From the NCBI GenBank assembly GCA_051009975.1, contig JBPCWA010000562.1, forward strand, positions 1-26,373: a stretch of 26,373 bases of DNA, written 5' to 3'. This stretch comes from Tectiglobus sp051009975. GTDB lineage: Bacteria; Pseudomonadota; Alphaproteobacteria; Rhizobiales; Hyphomicrobiaceae. This document shows, in pieces, positions 1 through 7,929 of the stretch (position 1 is its first letter; each line of letters begins with the position of its first letter). A program made the translations under genes and the position numbers. Under the pieces are notes generated by a model that was not told the DNA's origin, did not search any database, and saw only the letters and a list, made by a program, of their open reading frames with translations.

Positions 1-49
1 CAATTATAGTTATGCGAAACCAGGCCTAAACTAGCGCAGGAAGTCGAGA

Positions 50-2548
50 ATGTTCTTTAAGCGAAATCTCAATACCGACAGGGCGGCGCTGACGCAAAAC
101 TCCGATTCAGATTCGCGAGCGCCGCAACATCCGCCTATTGCCATTGAAGATTTGCGTCGTACGGTGGATCCAGACACCCTGGCATTCAGATCAACTTCTG
201 AACTCGAGCCGATTAGTGGTTTGATTGGACAGGAGCGCGCGCTCAGAGCGATTGAGTTCGGTGTTGGGATGGATTCCCACGACTTCAATATCTTTGTTCT
301 CGGACCGTCTGCGGCTGGCAAATCCACCGCAGTTAAAGCGTATCTACGCCGCAAAACGCAAGAGCCTGCCACGGTATTCGATTGGGTTTATGTAAATAAT
401 TTTCAAGATTTCAATCGCCCCACGGCTATTCGTTTGCCCTGTGGTCGCGCACAAAACTTGGCGAAACAGATGATCGATGTGATCGATGAATTGCGGCAGA
501 CTGTTCCGACAGCATTTGATAGCGAAGACTATCAAACGCGGCGTCGCCAAATCGACGATGGATTTCGCGCCGGTCAAGAGCAGGCGTTCGAAGCGCTCAA
601 TCAAAAAGCGCAGGAACAAAACATTGCGATTCTGCGCACGCCGAACGGCATCGCCATGGCTCCGATGCACGAGGGCAAAGTCGTGAAGCCAGACGTATTC
701 AACGGCCTGCCGGAAGAAATGCGCAAGAGCGTTGAGGCAAAGATCGCCACGTTACAATCGGAACTCGAGGCGATCTTGGAGACCGTTCCAAAGTCGGACA
801 AGGAACGCCGAGAAAAGTTGGCCGACCTCAACGCGGAATTGGCCGAAGCCGCGGTACGTGACGCATTAGTAGATATCAAATCTGACTTCGAGGCTGTTGA
901 GGATGTCGCGACCTTCCTCGAGGCTGCAGGCCACGATCTAGTGCGCAATATTGCTTTGTTTTTGCCTCAGCCCGAAGAGGCTCAGCAAGTGGTGCGCCAG
1001 CCTGTTGATGTATCGAGGGATCCCCGTTTTCGCAGATATATGATCAATGCCATGGTTGCAAATGGGTCAACTGACGTCTGCGCACTGCCGATCATTGAGG
1101 AAATAAATCCAACATTTGGCAACTTGATTGGCCGAGTGGAGCACATCGCGCAGATGGGCGCCTTAGTCACCGACTTCCTCCTCATCAAATCTGGTGCGCT
1201 TCATCGCGCCAACGGCGGCTACCTCTTGATCGACGCGCGTAAGCTTTTACTTTCTCCTTTTGCTTGGGAGGCGCTCAAGCGGGCACTGAAAGCGCAAGAA
1301 CTGAAAGTTGAACCACCAGCGGAGACTGCCGGTATGGGTATCGCGTCGACGCAAACTCTCGATCCTGAACCAATTCCTCTCGACGTAAAAGTGATCCTAT
1401 TCGGTGATCGACAGCTTTACTATCTTCTTGCCGCAAACGACCCGGATTTTGAGCGACTCTTCAAGGTACAGGCCGATTTCGATGATACGATCGAGCGATC
1501 AGAACAGAATCACGATGCCTATGCCCGACTTATTGCCTCGATTGTTGCAAAGCACGAGTTGAAACATGTCGACGCGACCGGAATTGCCCGCCTCATTGAA
1601 GAGGGCTCGAGGCTCGCAGACGACCGTGATAAGCTGTCGATCGAAGTGGGGCGACTTGCCGATATAGTACGTGAGGCAGACTTCTGGGCCACCAAGAGCG
1701 GTCGGACTGAAGTTGGGAGCGAAGATATTGCGCGGGCAATTGAGGAGCGAACGCAGCGCTCGGATCGCATGCGCGATCGCGCACAAGAGAGCATCGATCG
1801 CGACATTGTCCTCATTGCAACCGATGGCGGCAAGGTTGGCCAGATCAACGGATTGTCGGTCTTGCAGCTGGGCCATTTTGCTTTTGGTCGGCCGTCGCGC
1901 ATCACAGCGCGGGTGCGTATGGGGCAGGGACGAGTTGTCGACATCGAACGCGAGGTAAAGTTAGGCGGGCCGCTCCATTCCAAAGGCGTGATGATCTTGT
2001 GGGGCTTCCTGGCTGGTCGATTTGCACAGGACGTCCAGCTTGCTCTCGCAGCATCGTTAGTGTTCGAGCAATCCTACGGAGGTGTGGACGGCGACAGTGC
2101 GTCGTCCACTGAGCTTTATGCCTTACTGTCGGCGCTTTCGAATGTGCCCATAAAGCAGGGGTTGGCCGTTACCGGCTCGGTCAATCAGTGGGGTGATGTC
2201 CAGGCGATAGGCGGCGTCAACGAAAAAATTGAGGGGTTCTTTGACGTTTGCAGCGCGCGTGGCCTGACCGGCCAACAGGGGGTTTTGATTCCAGTGGCGA
2301 ATGTCCAGCATCTGATGCTGAGACCCGACGTTGTCGCGGCTGTCGATGCTGGTCGATTTGCGATCTACGGTGTCTCAACAATCGATCAAGGTATTGAAAT
2401 ATTGACCGGTGTTTTGGCTGGTGAGCGGGGCGAAGACGGGGCCTTTCCTCATGGTACCATCTATCGAAAAGTGGAGGACACGCTCAAAGCATTTGCCGAG
2501 TGTGCCAGGCGGAGCGTTAGTGACAAAGTTGAAAACGCAACTTCATGA
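50..2548 (+). CDS. Lon-like (LonB-type) AAA+ ATP-dependent protease
   Basis: An 832-residue Lon-related protease of the soluble, COG1067-like type, expected to unfold and degrade proteins in the cytoplasm. A Walker A motif, GPSAAGKST, lies at residues 85-93. A charged, helix-rich insertion covers about residues 170-290. The C-terminal third is a Lon proteolytic domain. Its catalytic serine is S683 in DGDSAS and its lysine is K726 in GGVNEKIEG; the 43-residue spacing equals that of E. coli Lon (S679/K722). There is no membrane segment, so this is not the archaeal membrane-bound LonB. The start is set by AGGAAG at 38-43, six bases before the ATG. It stands alone, 173 bases before the next gene on the same strand. 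Family assignment is firm; substrates are unknown. Confidence 0.93.
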   Translation: MFFKRNLNTDRAALTQNSDSDSRAPQHPPIAIEDLRRTVDPDTLAFRSTSELEPISGLIGQERALRAIEFGVGMDSHDFNIFVLGPSAAGKSTAVKAYLRRKTQEPATVFDWVYVNNFQDFNRPTAIRLPCGRAQNLAKQMIDVIDELRQTVPTAFDSEDYQTRRRQIDDGFRAGQEQAFEALNQKAQEQNIAILRTPNGIAMAPMHEGKVVKPDVFNGLPEEMRKSVEAKIATLQSELEAILETVPKSDKERREKLADLNAELAEAAVRDALVDIKSDFEAVEDVATFLEAAGHDLVRNIALFLPQPEEAQQVVRQPVDVSRDPRFRRYMINAMVANGSTDVCALPIIEEINPTFGNLIGRVEHIAQMGALVTDFLLIKSGALHRANGGYLLIDARKLLLSPFAWEALKRALKAQELKVEPPAETAGMGIASTQTLDPEPIPLDVKVILFGDRQLYYLLAANDPDFERLFKVQADFDDTIERSEQNHDAYARLIASIVAKHELKHVDATGIARLIEEGSRLADDRDKLSIEVGRLADIVREADFWATKSGRTEVGSEDIARAIEERTQRSDRMRDRAQESIDRDIVLIATDGGKVGQINGLSVLQLGHFAFGRPSRITARVRMGQGRVVDIEREVKLGGPLHSKGVMILWGFLAGRFAQDVQLALAASLVFEQSYGGVDGDSASSTELYALLSALSNVPIKQGLAVTGSVNQWGDVQAIGGVNEKIEGFFDVCSARGLTGQQGVLIPVANVQHLMLRPDVVAAVDAGRFAIYGVSTIDQGIEILTGVLAGERGEDGAFPHGTIYRKVEDTLKAFAECARRSVSDKVENATS

Positions 2549-2721
2549 CACTTGTTCAATCGTCCTGCGCCGTCTGACAACGCTCTCGGAGACGGACCGG
2601 ATAGCTCCTTGGAATGGGACTTGATAAGTATGTGCGGAGCCTGGCACGGTGATTGAGAAGTAGTTGAGAAAACAAGATCGGTAGGTGGGCGGGAACAGAT
2701 GGGTCGGTGCGGAGACGAGTG

Positions 2722-3585
2722 ATGATTGCACATGTTGCAGAGGCAGGCGAAGCGCGGGGCAGAGTAGTATTGAGATTTTGCGCCGGTGCACCCAATAGGA
2801 CCGCAATAACCGCGGCGTTTTCGATTGCGCAGGCCTTTCAGTCCGAAATCGAAAGTTTATATGTCGAAGACAATCAACTTCTCGACCTAGCAGCATTCCC
2901 TTTTGCGACAGAAATATCTCTTACTGGCAAAGAACGTCGGCGTCTCTCGCCGGCTTTGGTCCACTCGGCCTTCCAGTCCGCATTTGTTGCCGCAAGACGA
3001 CAGGTTGCCGATGCGGCCCGAGTAGCGGACGTTCCGCTCGTCGAACGGTTTGTTTGCGACGAGCCGGTTCACGCACTTGCCTCTGCGTGCGCGCAAACCG
3101 GTCCCTGGAATGTCGTTGCGATCGCCGAGGCATTTGATTCTATGTCATGCGCCAAACTCTGTGAGCTTTTCGATACGGTTTCGGACACGACAGCCGTCAT
3201 ATTGGCCGGGCCAAATTCGCAGAGGACATCCGGGCCAATTGTTGTGGCGGTAGAAGATCTCGAACGATTCCCGGGAATGTTTCGAGCGGCAGATCGTCTT
3301 GCTAGCCTCACCGAAGCCCCAATCGTCCTTGTCATTTTGTCGCTTAGCCGTTCCGAATTGTACCGGATGAACCGAGAAATTCGCCAGTTTGTCGCTGATC
3401 GCAGTGATGTGCGTTTGGTTCCAGCTGTTGCCATATCGGGAGATTCGGCGGCCGCCGCAGAAACCATACGCACGATAAGAGGGGGATTCCTGATAGCGCA
3501 TTTTGGCTCTATCGTTGTTCCAAGAATGGGAGATTTGCGTCCACTGGTTTCGGCACTGGAATGTCCACTCCTGCTTGTTCGGTAA
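2722..3585 (+). CDS. Universal-stress-protein-like hypothetical protein (possible tandem Usp fold)
   Basis: A 287-residue soluble protein. I do not recognise a named family. The pattern of hydrophobic strand, helix, then a phrase resembling SLYVEDNQLLDLAAFPF recalls Usp proteins, in which a strand ends in a ...VED/VD... turn. A second alpha/beta half starts near GPIVVAVEDLERFPG, so it may be a tandem Usp arrangement. No ATP-binding glycine signature is clear. The frame is open with GTG codons from 2707, but ATG 2722 is preceded by GGAG at 2711-2714 with a 7-base gap and is preferred. It follows the Lon-like protease gene on the same strand, and the phoU remnant comes after it. The reading frame is convincing; the function is not assigned. 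Confidence 0.75.
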   Translation: MIAHVAEAGEARGRVVLRFCAGAPNRTAITAAFSIAQAFQSEIESLYVEDNQLLDLAAFPFATEISLTGKERRRLSPALVHSAFQSAFVAARRQVADAARVADVPLVERFVCDEPVHALASACAQTGPWNVVAIAEAFDSMSCAKLCELFDTVSDTTAVILAGPNSQRTSGPIVVAVEDLERFPGMFRAADRLASLTEAPIVLVILSLSRSELYRMNREIRQFVADRSDVRLVPAVAISGDSAAAAETIRTIRGGFLIAHFGSIVVPRMGDLRPLVSALECPLLLVR

Positions 3586-3789
3586 GTTAGAGTTCGAGTA
3601 TTTGTCCGATCGTGGCATCGGTCCCGAAGGTGGCAACAAGTCTGTCGGCGACGTCGTTCTACTCGAGTAATGCGCTGTCGGGGGAGAAACCCCATGCAGG
3701 CTGCGCTAACTGCAGCTCTCATTCGTTTTCTTGTCAGACTTCACAACCAAAAATCGGCGACTCCGGGACAGGTAGCCTGTCACAGTCCT

Positions 3790-4511
3790 CTGCCAGAACA
3801 GGTATTGTGCCGAAGCAAATCTGCCGCAATCGATGGCAAGATAGCGCACATGGGCGGATTGGCGGAATACAGCTTGGGGCCAAGCTTTTGACGCGCTAGT
3901 GAAACGTGATCCAAAATTGGCAAGGCGTGTCATTGAAGCGGACGCCGATATAGACAATCTCCAGCGCGAAATCGAAGAACAAGTGGTCGTCATGATTGCG
4001 CGGCGTCAACCGGTGGCAGATGATTTGCGTCAAGTGATGGCACCACTCAAAATGGCAGGAGATCTCGAACGCATTGGCGACTTGGCGAAGAAACTTGGCG
4101 AAGAACATGGCGAAGCGCGCAGTGGCAATCGCGGACGAGAACTACCCGCGTCCTCTTATGGTTGGTCTGCAAAATCTTCTGGAGCGAGCTACTAAGTCAA
4201 CTCAAGGTTGTCCTTGACGCCTACAGCAAGCGCAATTCAGAACTCGCACTTGCTGTATGGAGTAGAGATGAGCAACTCGACGAGATGTACAACTCGGTAT
4301 TTCGCGAGTTTCCAACCTATATGATGGAAGATCCTCGCAATAAGGGATTTATACGCACCTGTTATTTGGGGCCAAAAATATTGAGCGCATAGGCGACCAC
4401 AGGACAAACATCGCAAAGATTTTCCATTTTGTTGTTCATGGAGCGGAGATCTCGGCGGCGGGTCCGAAGGGTGATACAACCAGCATGACGCTTTTTATGC
4501 CGAAAAACTAG
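3790..4511 (+). pseudogene. phoU: phoU remnant, four frameshifts
   Basis: This is a broken gene for PhoU, the negative regulator of the PstSCAB/PhoR phosphate signalling complex. Family-typical words follow in order in changing frames: HMGGLAEYSLG (frame 1), then FDALVKRDP through PLKMAGDLERIGDLAK (frame 2), then RAVAIADENYPRPLMVGLQ (frame 3), then QLKVVLDAY and TYMMEDPRN (frame 1), then FGAKNIERIGDH (frame 3). The shifts are about +1 in the GGGG run at 3876-3879, +1 in the AAA run near 4091, +1 at 4197 and -1 near 4354. Where the start should be, a CTG (3790) precedes CCAGAACAG. The pieces have no internal stops in the frames they follow, so decay looks recent. About 200 bases before it (3586-3789) hold no gene I can support; no pst gene is present. 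Confidence 0.88.
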
Positions 4512-4648
4512 GGCATAAATGTTTAGTGTCTGAAGGTCCAAGGTCCAATGGCCTATGGTCAGACGTGCAGGGGGCCGAAGAGCTAGAGTGAACGAACGCG
4601 GCGGTGTTGTGACAACATAATTCCCGACTTGCGAAGGAGACCTGCGCC

Positions 4649-5323
4649 ATGAACGCAAGAGTGTTGGTTGCTGAGCATGAGCTTCTGATGGCCGAAATGC
4701 TTGTTTCAGAAGAGGGCGCCGATCTCATTGTTCTAGATTGGATGCTGCCGCAGGTTACCGGCATTGAGCGTGTCGCAGGTTGCGCTCGAAGCCGGACACG
4801 CGAGTTATTCCTATACTTATGCTGACCGCACGTGGTGAAGAGAGCGACCGGATACGCGGGCTCTCCACCGGAGCAGATGACTACGTCGTCTAGACGTTTT
4901 CGCTGCCGGAGCTGATGGCGCGGGTGAAAGTATTTTCGCGTCGGGTTGCGCCTGACCGTGTTGGGGATGTCCTCAAAGTTTCGGATGTTGAGCTTGATCG
5001 CGCCGCACACCGGGTTGCACGCAGTACACGGGAGGTTCGACCTGGGCCAACGGAATTTCGGTTGCTGGAATTTCTCATGGAGAGGCCGGGATGGGTGCAA
5101 TCGTGCTCCCAGCTTCTAGATGGCGTTTGGGGATGCGATGCCTTGGTCGATGAGCGAACAGTCGATATGCACTTCGGTCGTCTGCGCAAGGCGCTCGTCC
5201 GCGGCAAGCAGCGCGATCCGATCAGAACGCGTTGGGGCCGCTGGCTACATGTTTGGCGAACGTTCAACCGCCCAGCATCCACGCCGCCGTGTGCCGGCGG
5301 GTGGAGAAATGTATTGGACGTGA
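4649..5323 (+). pseudogene. phoB: phoB response-regulator remnant
   Basis: This is a broken gene for PhoB, the OmpR-type activator of the phosphate regulon. AAGGAG at 4634-4639 and ATG 4649 survive. The receiver begins MNARVLVAEHE, where the usual acidic pair ED has become EH. It has lost about 23 residues before the phospho-acceptor segment DLIVLDWMLP. A frameshift near 4762 moves the frame, after which LTARGEESDRIRGL and GADDYVV are readable. The conserved lysine codon is then TAG (4891-4893), followed by TFSLPELMARVK. The winged-helix DNA-binding domain is recognisable (GPTEFRLLEFLMERPG, DERTVDMHFGRLRKAL) but shifts again near 5230 before GYMFGER. It lies 137 bases after the phoU remnant, as in an ancestral phoU-phoB operon. 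Confidence 0.88.
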
Positions 5324-5388
5324 TCGCGGCCACGGTTGTTACCGAGTGAAGAAAGCATTTTCTCCGACAGGGTTCGCTCGGGGGGGCG

Positions 5389-5406
5389 CTGACCCTTGCG
5401 GGTCAG
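5389..5406. other. Perfect short hairpin between phoB remnant and gcrA
   Basis: CTGACCC and GGGTCAG pair perfectly over seven bases around a four-base TTGC loop. No T run follows on either strand, so it does not look like a standard intrinsic terminator, although it lies between the 3' ends of convergent genes. It may only slow or protect transcript ends. Confidence 0.4.
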
Positions 5407-5481
5407 GCTTGCCTTGGAAGCTGGCTCGATAGCCTTTCGGCGTCAGCACTATCAGTCCGTCCAGCCATGTGAATTCGAGCG

Positions 5482-6051
5482 TCAGGCATCAACTGTTTCA
5501 GATGTTTCTGGATCTTGTTCTGGCGCAGAAACTTGCATCGGCGTCACCCCGCCTTGCGTAGAAGTCCGGTTGCGTCTTTTTGTTTGAGGTGGCTGAAAGG
5601 CGCGCCGGCAATGGTGTTCGCAATAGGGAAGACCAGGGACTTTTTCCCCGTTGCAGAAGTGGAAGTCGGCATTTTGCGGGTCCCCGATGGGCCAGCGGCA
5701 GCTGCTCTCGGTCAGATCCTGCAGCGAACGGCGCTCATGCAATGGGATTTCAATGTCCTCGGCCGGCATAAAGAATGAATCACAATCGCCGCTGTAGAGG
5801 GAACGAAGCGCTGGGTTTCCAGTTTGGGCGAACCGTGGCTTGCCAATGCGTTTGATCGATGCACTGGAGCGCCGTGGTCGCGTGGATTTCATTCGTGTAG
5901 TCGTCGCTCGGCCAGACAGTCCTAGTCGATGCACTTTTCCAATGACCGCGTTGCGGGTAACCCCGCCTAACCTGCCGGCGATTTGGCTAGCACTCAAACC
6001 TTCACCCCAAAGCTTCTTAAGGAGATCAACTCGGTCATCGGTCCAGGACAT
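5482..6051 (-). CDS. gcrA: GcrA cell-cycle transcription regulator
   Basis: A 189-residue GcrA protein, the alphaproteobacterial S-phase regulator that binds RNA polymerase sigma70 holoenzyme and acts at promoters carrying CcrM-methylated GANTC sites. The N-terminal helix-turn-helix is textbook: MSWTDDRV, then LSASQIAGRLGGVTRNAVIG and KVHRLGLSGR (residues 1-48). A basic linker follows, then the family's C-terminal block CRWPIGDP...FHFCNGEKV...PYCEHH. The start has a strong AGGAGGG, read on the minus strand from 6063-6057, five bases before the ATG. It is transcribed toward the phoB remnant and away from argD. A GAATC site lies at 6095-6099 in its upstream region. Confidence 0.97.
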   Translation of the reverse strand: MSWTDDRVDLLKKLWGEGLSASQIAGRLGGVTRNAVIGKVHRLGLSGRATTTRMKSTRPRRSSASIKRIGKPRFAQTGNPALRSLYSGDCDSFFMPAEDIEIPLHERRSLQDLTESSCRWPIGDPQNADFHFCNGEKVPGLPYCEHHCRRAFQPPQTKRRNRTSTQGGVTPMQVSAPEQDPETSETVDA

Positions 6052-6399
6052 TCAGTCCCTCCTGAGGTTCTTGGCCCGCGCTCAACTTTTCGCTGAATCA
6101 CGCGGGTAAAGTGGACACACTCATGCATGCAGGCGAGGCGCAACGAGGCGGCGCGCCCGAGCACACACACGGAAACTTACGAACTGACGGATCAAGAACG
6201 CGATACTAAGGACAACGCGCGACACCTGCCCCAATCGAGAAACTGCCCAGATTGAACCGGTAGCCTGCACGGCGGCACGATTTGATACGTAATCGGCCTT
6301 GAGCCACCCGACTTGGCGGCTGGTGATGTGGACGTTAGCCTAGCTCTGTTCTGCACGACAAGTGTGCAACGGCCTTGCTGGTGTCGGTTGACAAGTCGC

Positions 6400-6415
6400 G
6401 TTGCTCATGAGCAAC
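6400..6415. promoter_or_regulatory. Perfect 16-bp palindrome, candidate operator
   Basis: GTTGCTCATGAGCAAC is an uninterrupted perfect dyad, the size expected for a dimeric regulator. It lies 7 bases after a TTGACA (6388-6393), but no matching -10 box is visible, so the promoter link is uncertain. No binding protein is assigned. Confidence 0.35.
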
Positions 6416-6496
6416 AGCTGATTCGCTAGTTGTGTATATGTGCATTGAAGCAACACTTGGACATTGACGACTGCTTTTTCTGCCAGTGGTGACGTA

Positions 6497-6529
6497 CGAT
6501 GGACTGACGATGGACTGACGATGGACTGA
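6497..6529 (+). repeat. Three perfect 11-bp tandem repeats
   Basis: The unit CGATGGACTGA occurs three times head to tail (6497-6507, 6508-6518, 6519-6529) and is followed by the first bases CGA of a fourth. The unit length is not a multiple of three and no gene covers it. It could be a slippage-prone variable-number repeat or a repeated protein-binding site. Confidence 0.85.
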
Positions 6530-6625
6530 CGAACCTTGGAAGAGTAGCGGAAGTTTTTTTTGCAGGATCGCTCCAAGAAGAGCGATGAACACTGCGCTGC
6601 CGGTTGCTTTTGACTAGCGTCTGCG

Positions 6626-6654
6626 TTGACAGGCGATGGACGCAGGCCTAGCAT
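6626..6654 (+). promoter_or_regulatory. Candidate sigma70-type promoter upstream of argD
   Basis: TTGACA (6626-6631), a full match to the -35 consensus, is followed after exactly 17 bases by TAGCAT (6649-6654), a four-of-six match to the -10 box. Transcription would begin near 6661, only about 13 bases before the terminator stem starting at 6674. It points at argD. Confidence 0.5.
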
Positions 6655-6673
6655 CCAGTGCGCTGCTTATTTG

Positions 6674-6698
6674 GCCGCCTGCGTGAGGCGGCTTTTTT
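6674..6698 (+). terminator. Intrinsic terminator directly upstream of argD
   Basis: GCCGCCT (6674-6680) pairs perfectly with AGGCGGC (6686-6692) around the loop GCGTG, followed by six T (6693-6698). Its orientation serves plus-strand transcription. The only plus-strand gene it could end lies upstream of gcrA, which reads the other way, so it ends either an unannotated RNA from 6110-6660 or the argD leader transcript itself. Confidence 0.8.
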
Positions 6699-6726
6699 GC
6701 TTGAGCAAGATACCCGGAGATTTGTT

Positions 6727-7929
6727 ATGCCTGAGCGAGAGTTGGCGAATAGCCCCCACCCCGCTGTAATGGGCACCTATGGCCGTACAAACGTCGTGTT
6801 CGAACGGGGGAGCGGTTCATGGCTCTTAACGGCGGACGGTGATCGCTTTTTGGACTTTAGCAGCGGCATAGCCGTGAATACCTTGGGGCATGCCCATCCC
6901 TCGCTCGTCGAGGCTCTTACCGAACAAGCCGGTAAGCTTTGGCACACTTCCAACCTCTTCCGCATCGCTGGGCAAGAGCGGCTGGCTCAGCGTTTGTGCG
7001 AAGCCTCGTTTGCCGATCGCGTCTTTTTCTGCAATTCGGGCGCGGAAGCATGTGAGGGTGCGATTAAGCTGGCGCGACGCTATCAATTTGCCAACGGGCA
7101 GCCCGAGCGAAATCGCGTCATTACGTTCGAGGGAGCTTTCCATGGTCGGACCCTTGCAACAATTGCCGCAGCGGGAAATCCGAAGCATCTTGAAGGCTTT
7201 GGGCCTGAGGTTCCTGGATTCGATCTCTTGCCGTTTGCCGACCATGATGCGGTCAAAGCCGCAGTCAACGAAAGTACAGCCGCAATTATGATCGAGCCGG
7301 TCATGGGCGAGGGCGGTATTCGAGTAATCCCAAAAGATTGTCTGCAGGGTCTCCGTTCGATCTGCGACGAACATGGGATTTTGCTGATCTTAGACGAGGT
7401 GCAGACAGGCGTCGGTCGAAGCGGTAAGCTTTTTGCTCATGAATGGGCCGATATAGAGCCGGACGTGATGGCCATAGCCAAGGGAATAGGTGGCGGATTT
7501 CCTCTTGGCGCTGTACTGGCCACCGAAGAGGCAGCCAAGGGCATGGTTCCTGGCACGCATGGCTCAACATTCGGCGGAAACCCGCTGGCCGTTGCAGTAG
7601 GATGTGCCGTATTGGACGAGGTATTAAGGCCTGGATTCCTGGAGGATGTCCAGCGTAAGTCGCTGCGGCTGCGCCAATCACTAGCCGAATTGGAAGACCG
7701 CTACCCAGAAATCGTCGATGGTGTGCGTGGGTTGGGCTTATTGACTGGTCTGAAGCTAAAACCCGCCGTTGGTGATGTCATAGCAGCATGTCTGGACGAA
7801 AAATTGCTCGCGGTTGTCGCAGGCGATAACGTCATGCGACTTATACCACCGCTGAACGTCACAGATGATGAGTTGACCGAAGCAACGGCCCGCATTTCGC
7901 GCGCGTTTGAAAGGATTAGTCAGAATTAG
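6727..7929 (+). CDS. argD: Acetylornithine aminotransferase
   Basis: A 400-residue PLP-dependent class III aminotransferase. It converts N-acetylglutamate semialdehyde and glutamate to N-acetylornithine, the fourth step of arginine synthesis; in many bacteria it also serves as the DapC step of lysine synthesis. Visible marks are the N-terminal FSSGIAVNTLGHAHP, the cofactor-binding NSGAEACEGAIKLARR, the LILDEVQTG strand with the PLP aspartate, and the Schiff-base lysine K252 in AIAKGIGGGFPLGA. A GTG at 6658 is in frame, but ATG 6727 with GGAGA at 6716-6720, seven bases away, is chosen because it begins at the usual ArgD N-terminus and the longer form would cross the terminator. The stop TAG touches the argF start codon, indicating coupled translation. 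Confidence 0.96.
   Translation: MPERELANSPHPAVMGTYGRTNVVFERGSGSWLLTADGDRFLDFSSGIAVNTLGHAHPSLVEALTEQAGKLWHTSNLFRIAGQERLAQRLCEASFADRVFFCNSGAEACEGAIKLARRYQFANGQPERNRVITFEGAFHGRTLATIAAAGNPKHLEGFGPEVPGFDLLPFADHDAVKAAVNESTAAIMIEPVMGEGGIRVIPKDCLQGLRSICDEHGILLILDEVQTGVGRSGKLFAHEWADIEPDVMAIAKGIGGGFPLGAVLATEEAAKGMVPGTHGSTFGGNPLAVAVGCAVLDEVLRPGFLEDVQRKSLRLRQSLAELEDRYPEIVDGVRGLGLLTGLKLKPAVGDVIAACLDEKLLAVVAGDNVMRLIPPLNVTDDELTEATARISRAFERISQN

Larger units (their letters stand above)
6052..6726. other. Gene-poor divergent region between gcrA and argD
   Basis: No protein gene is supported here; open frames are short, without ribosome-binding sites or recognisable sequence. It holds the upstream region of gcrA (minus strand) and the leader of argD (plus strand). 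Within it are a GAATC site inside an inverted repeat (CCCGCG 6075-6080, CGCGGG 6101-6106), a perfect 16-bp palindrome, a triple 11-bp repeat, a small hairpin (6567-6586), a good promoter and a strong terminator. The terminator on the plus strand makes a small RNA or an attenuated leader possible. Confidence 0.6.

Noticed and set aside
3069..3722. A 217-residue minus-strand open frame over the Usp-like gene
   Set aside because: Arginine/serine-rich composition typical of antisense frames; the plus-strand frame has a better start and fold pattern.
3670..3789. Possible remnant of the pstB end before phoU (NPMQAAL..., NQKSATPG...)
   Set aside because: Position would be right for pstB, but the resemblance is a few residues only and cannot be told from chance.
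6170..6225. A phrase reading YELTDQERDT, resembling the start of IS5-family transposases
   Set aside because: Only about five residues fit, no further transposase sequence, terminal repeats or target duplication were found; a chance match or an unrecognisable relic.
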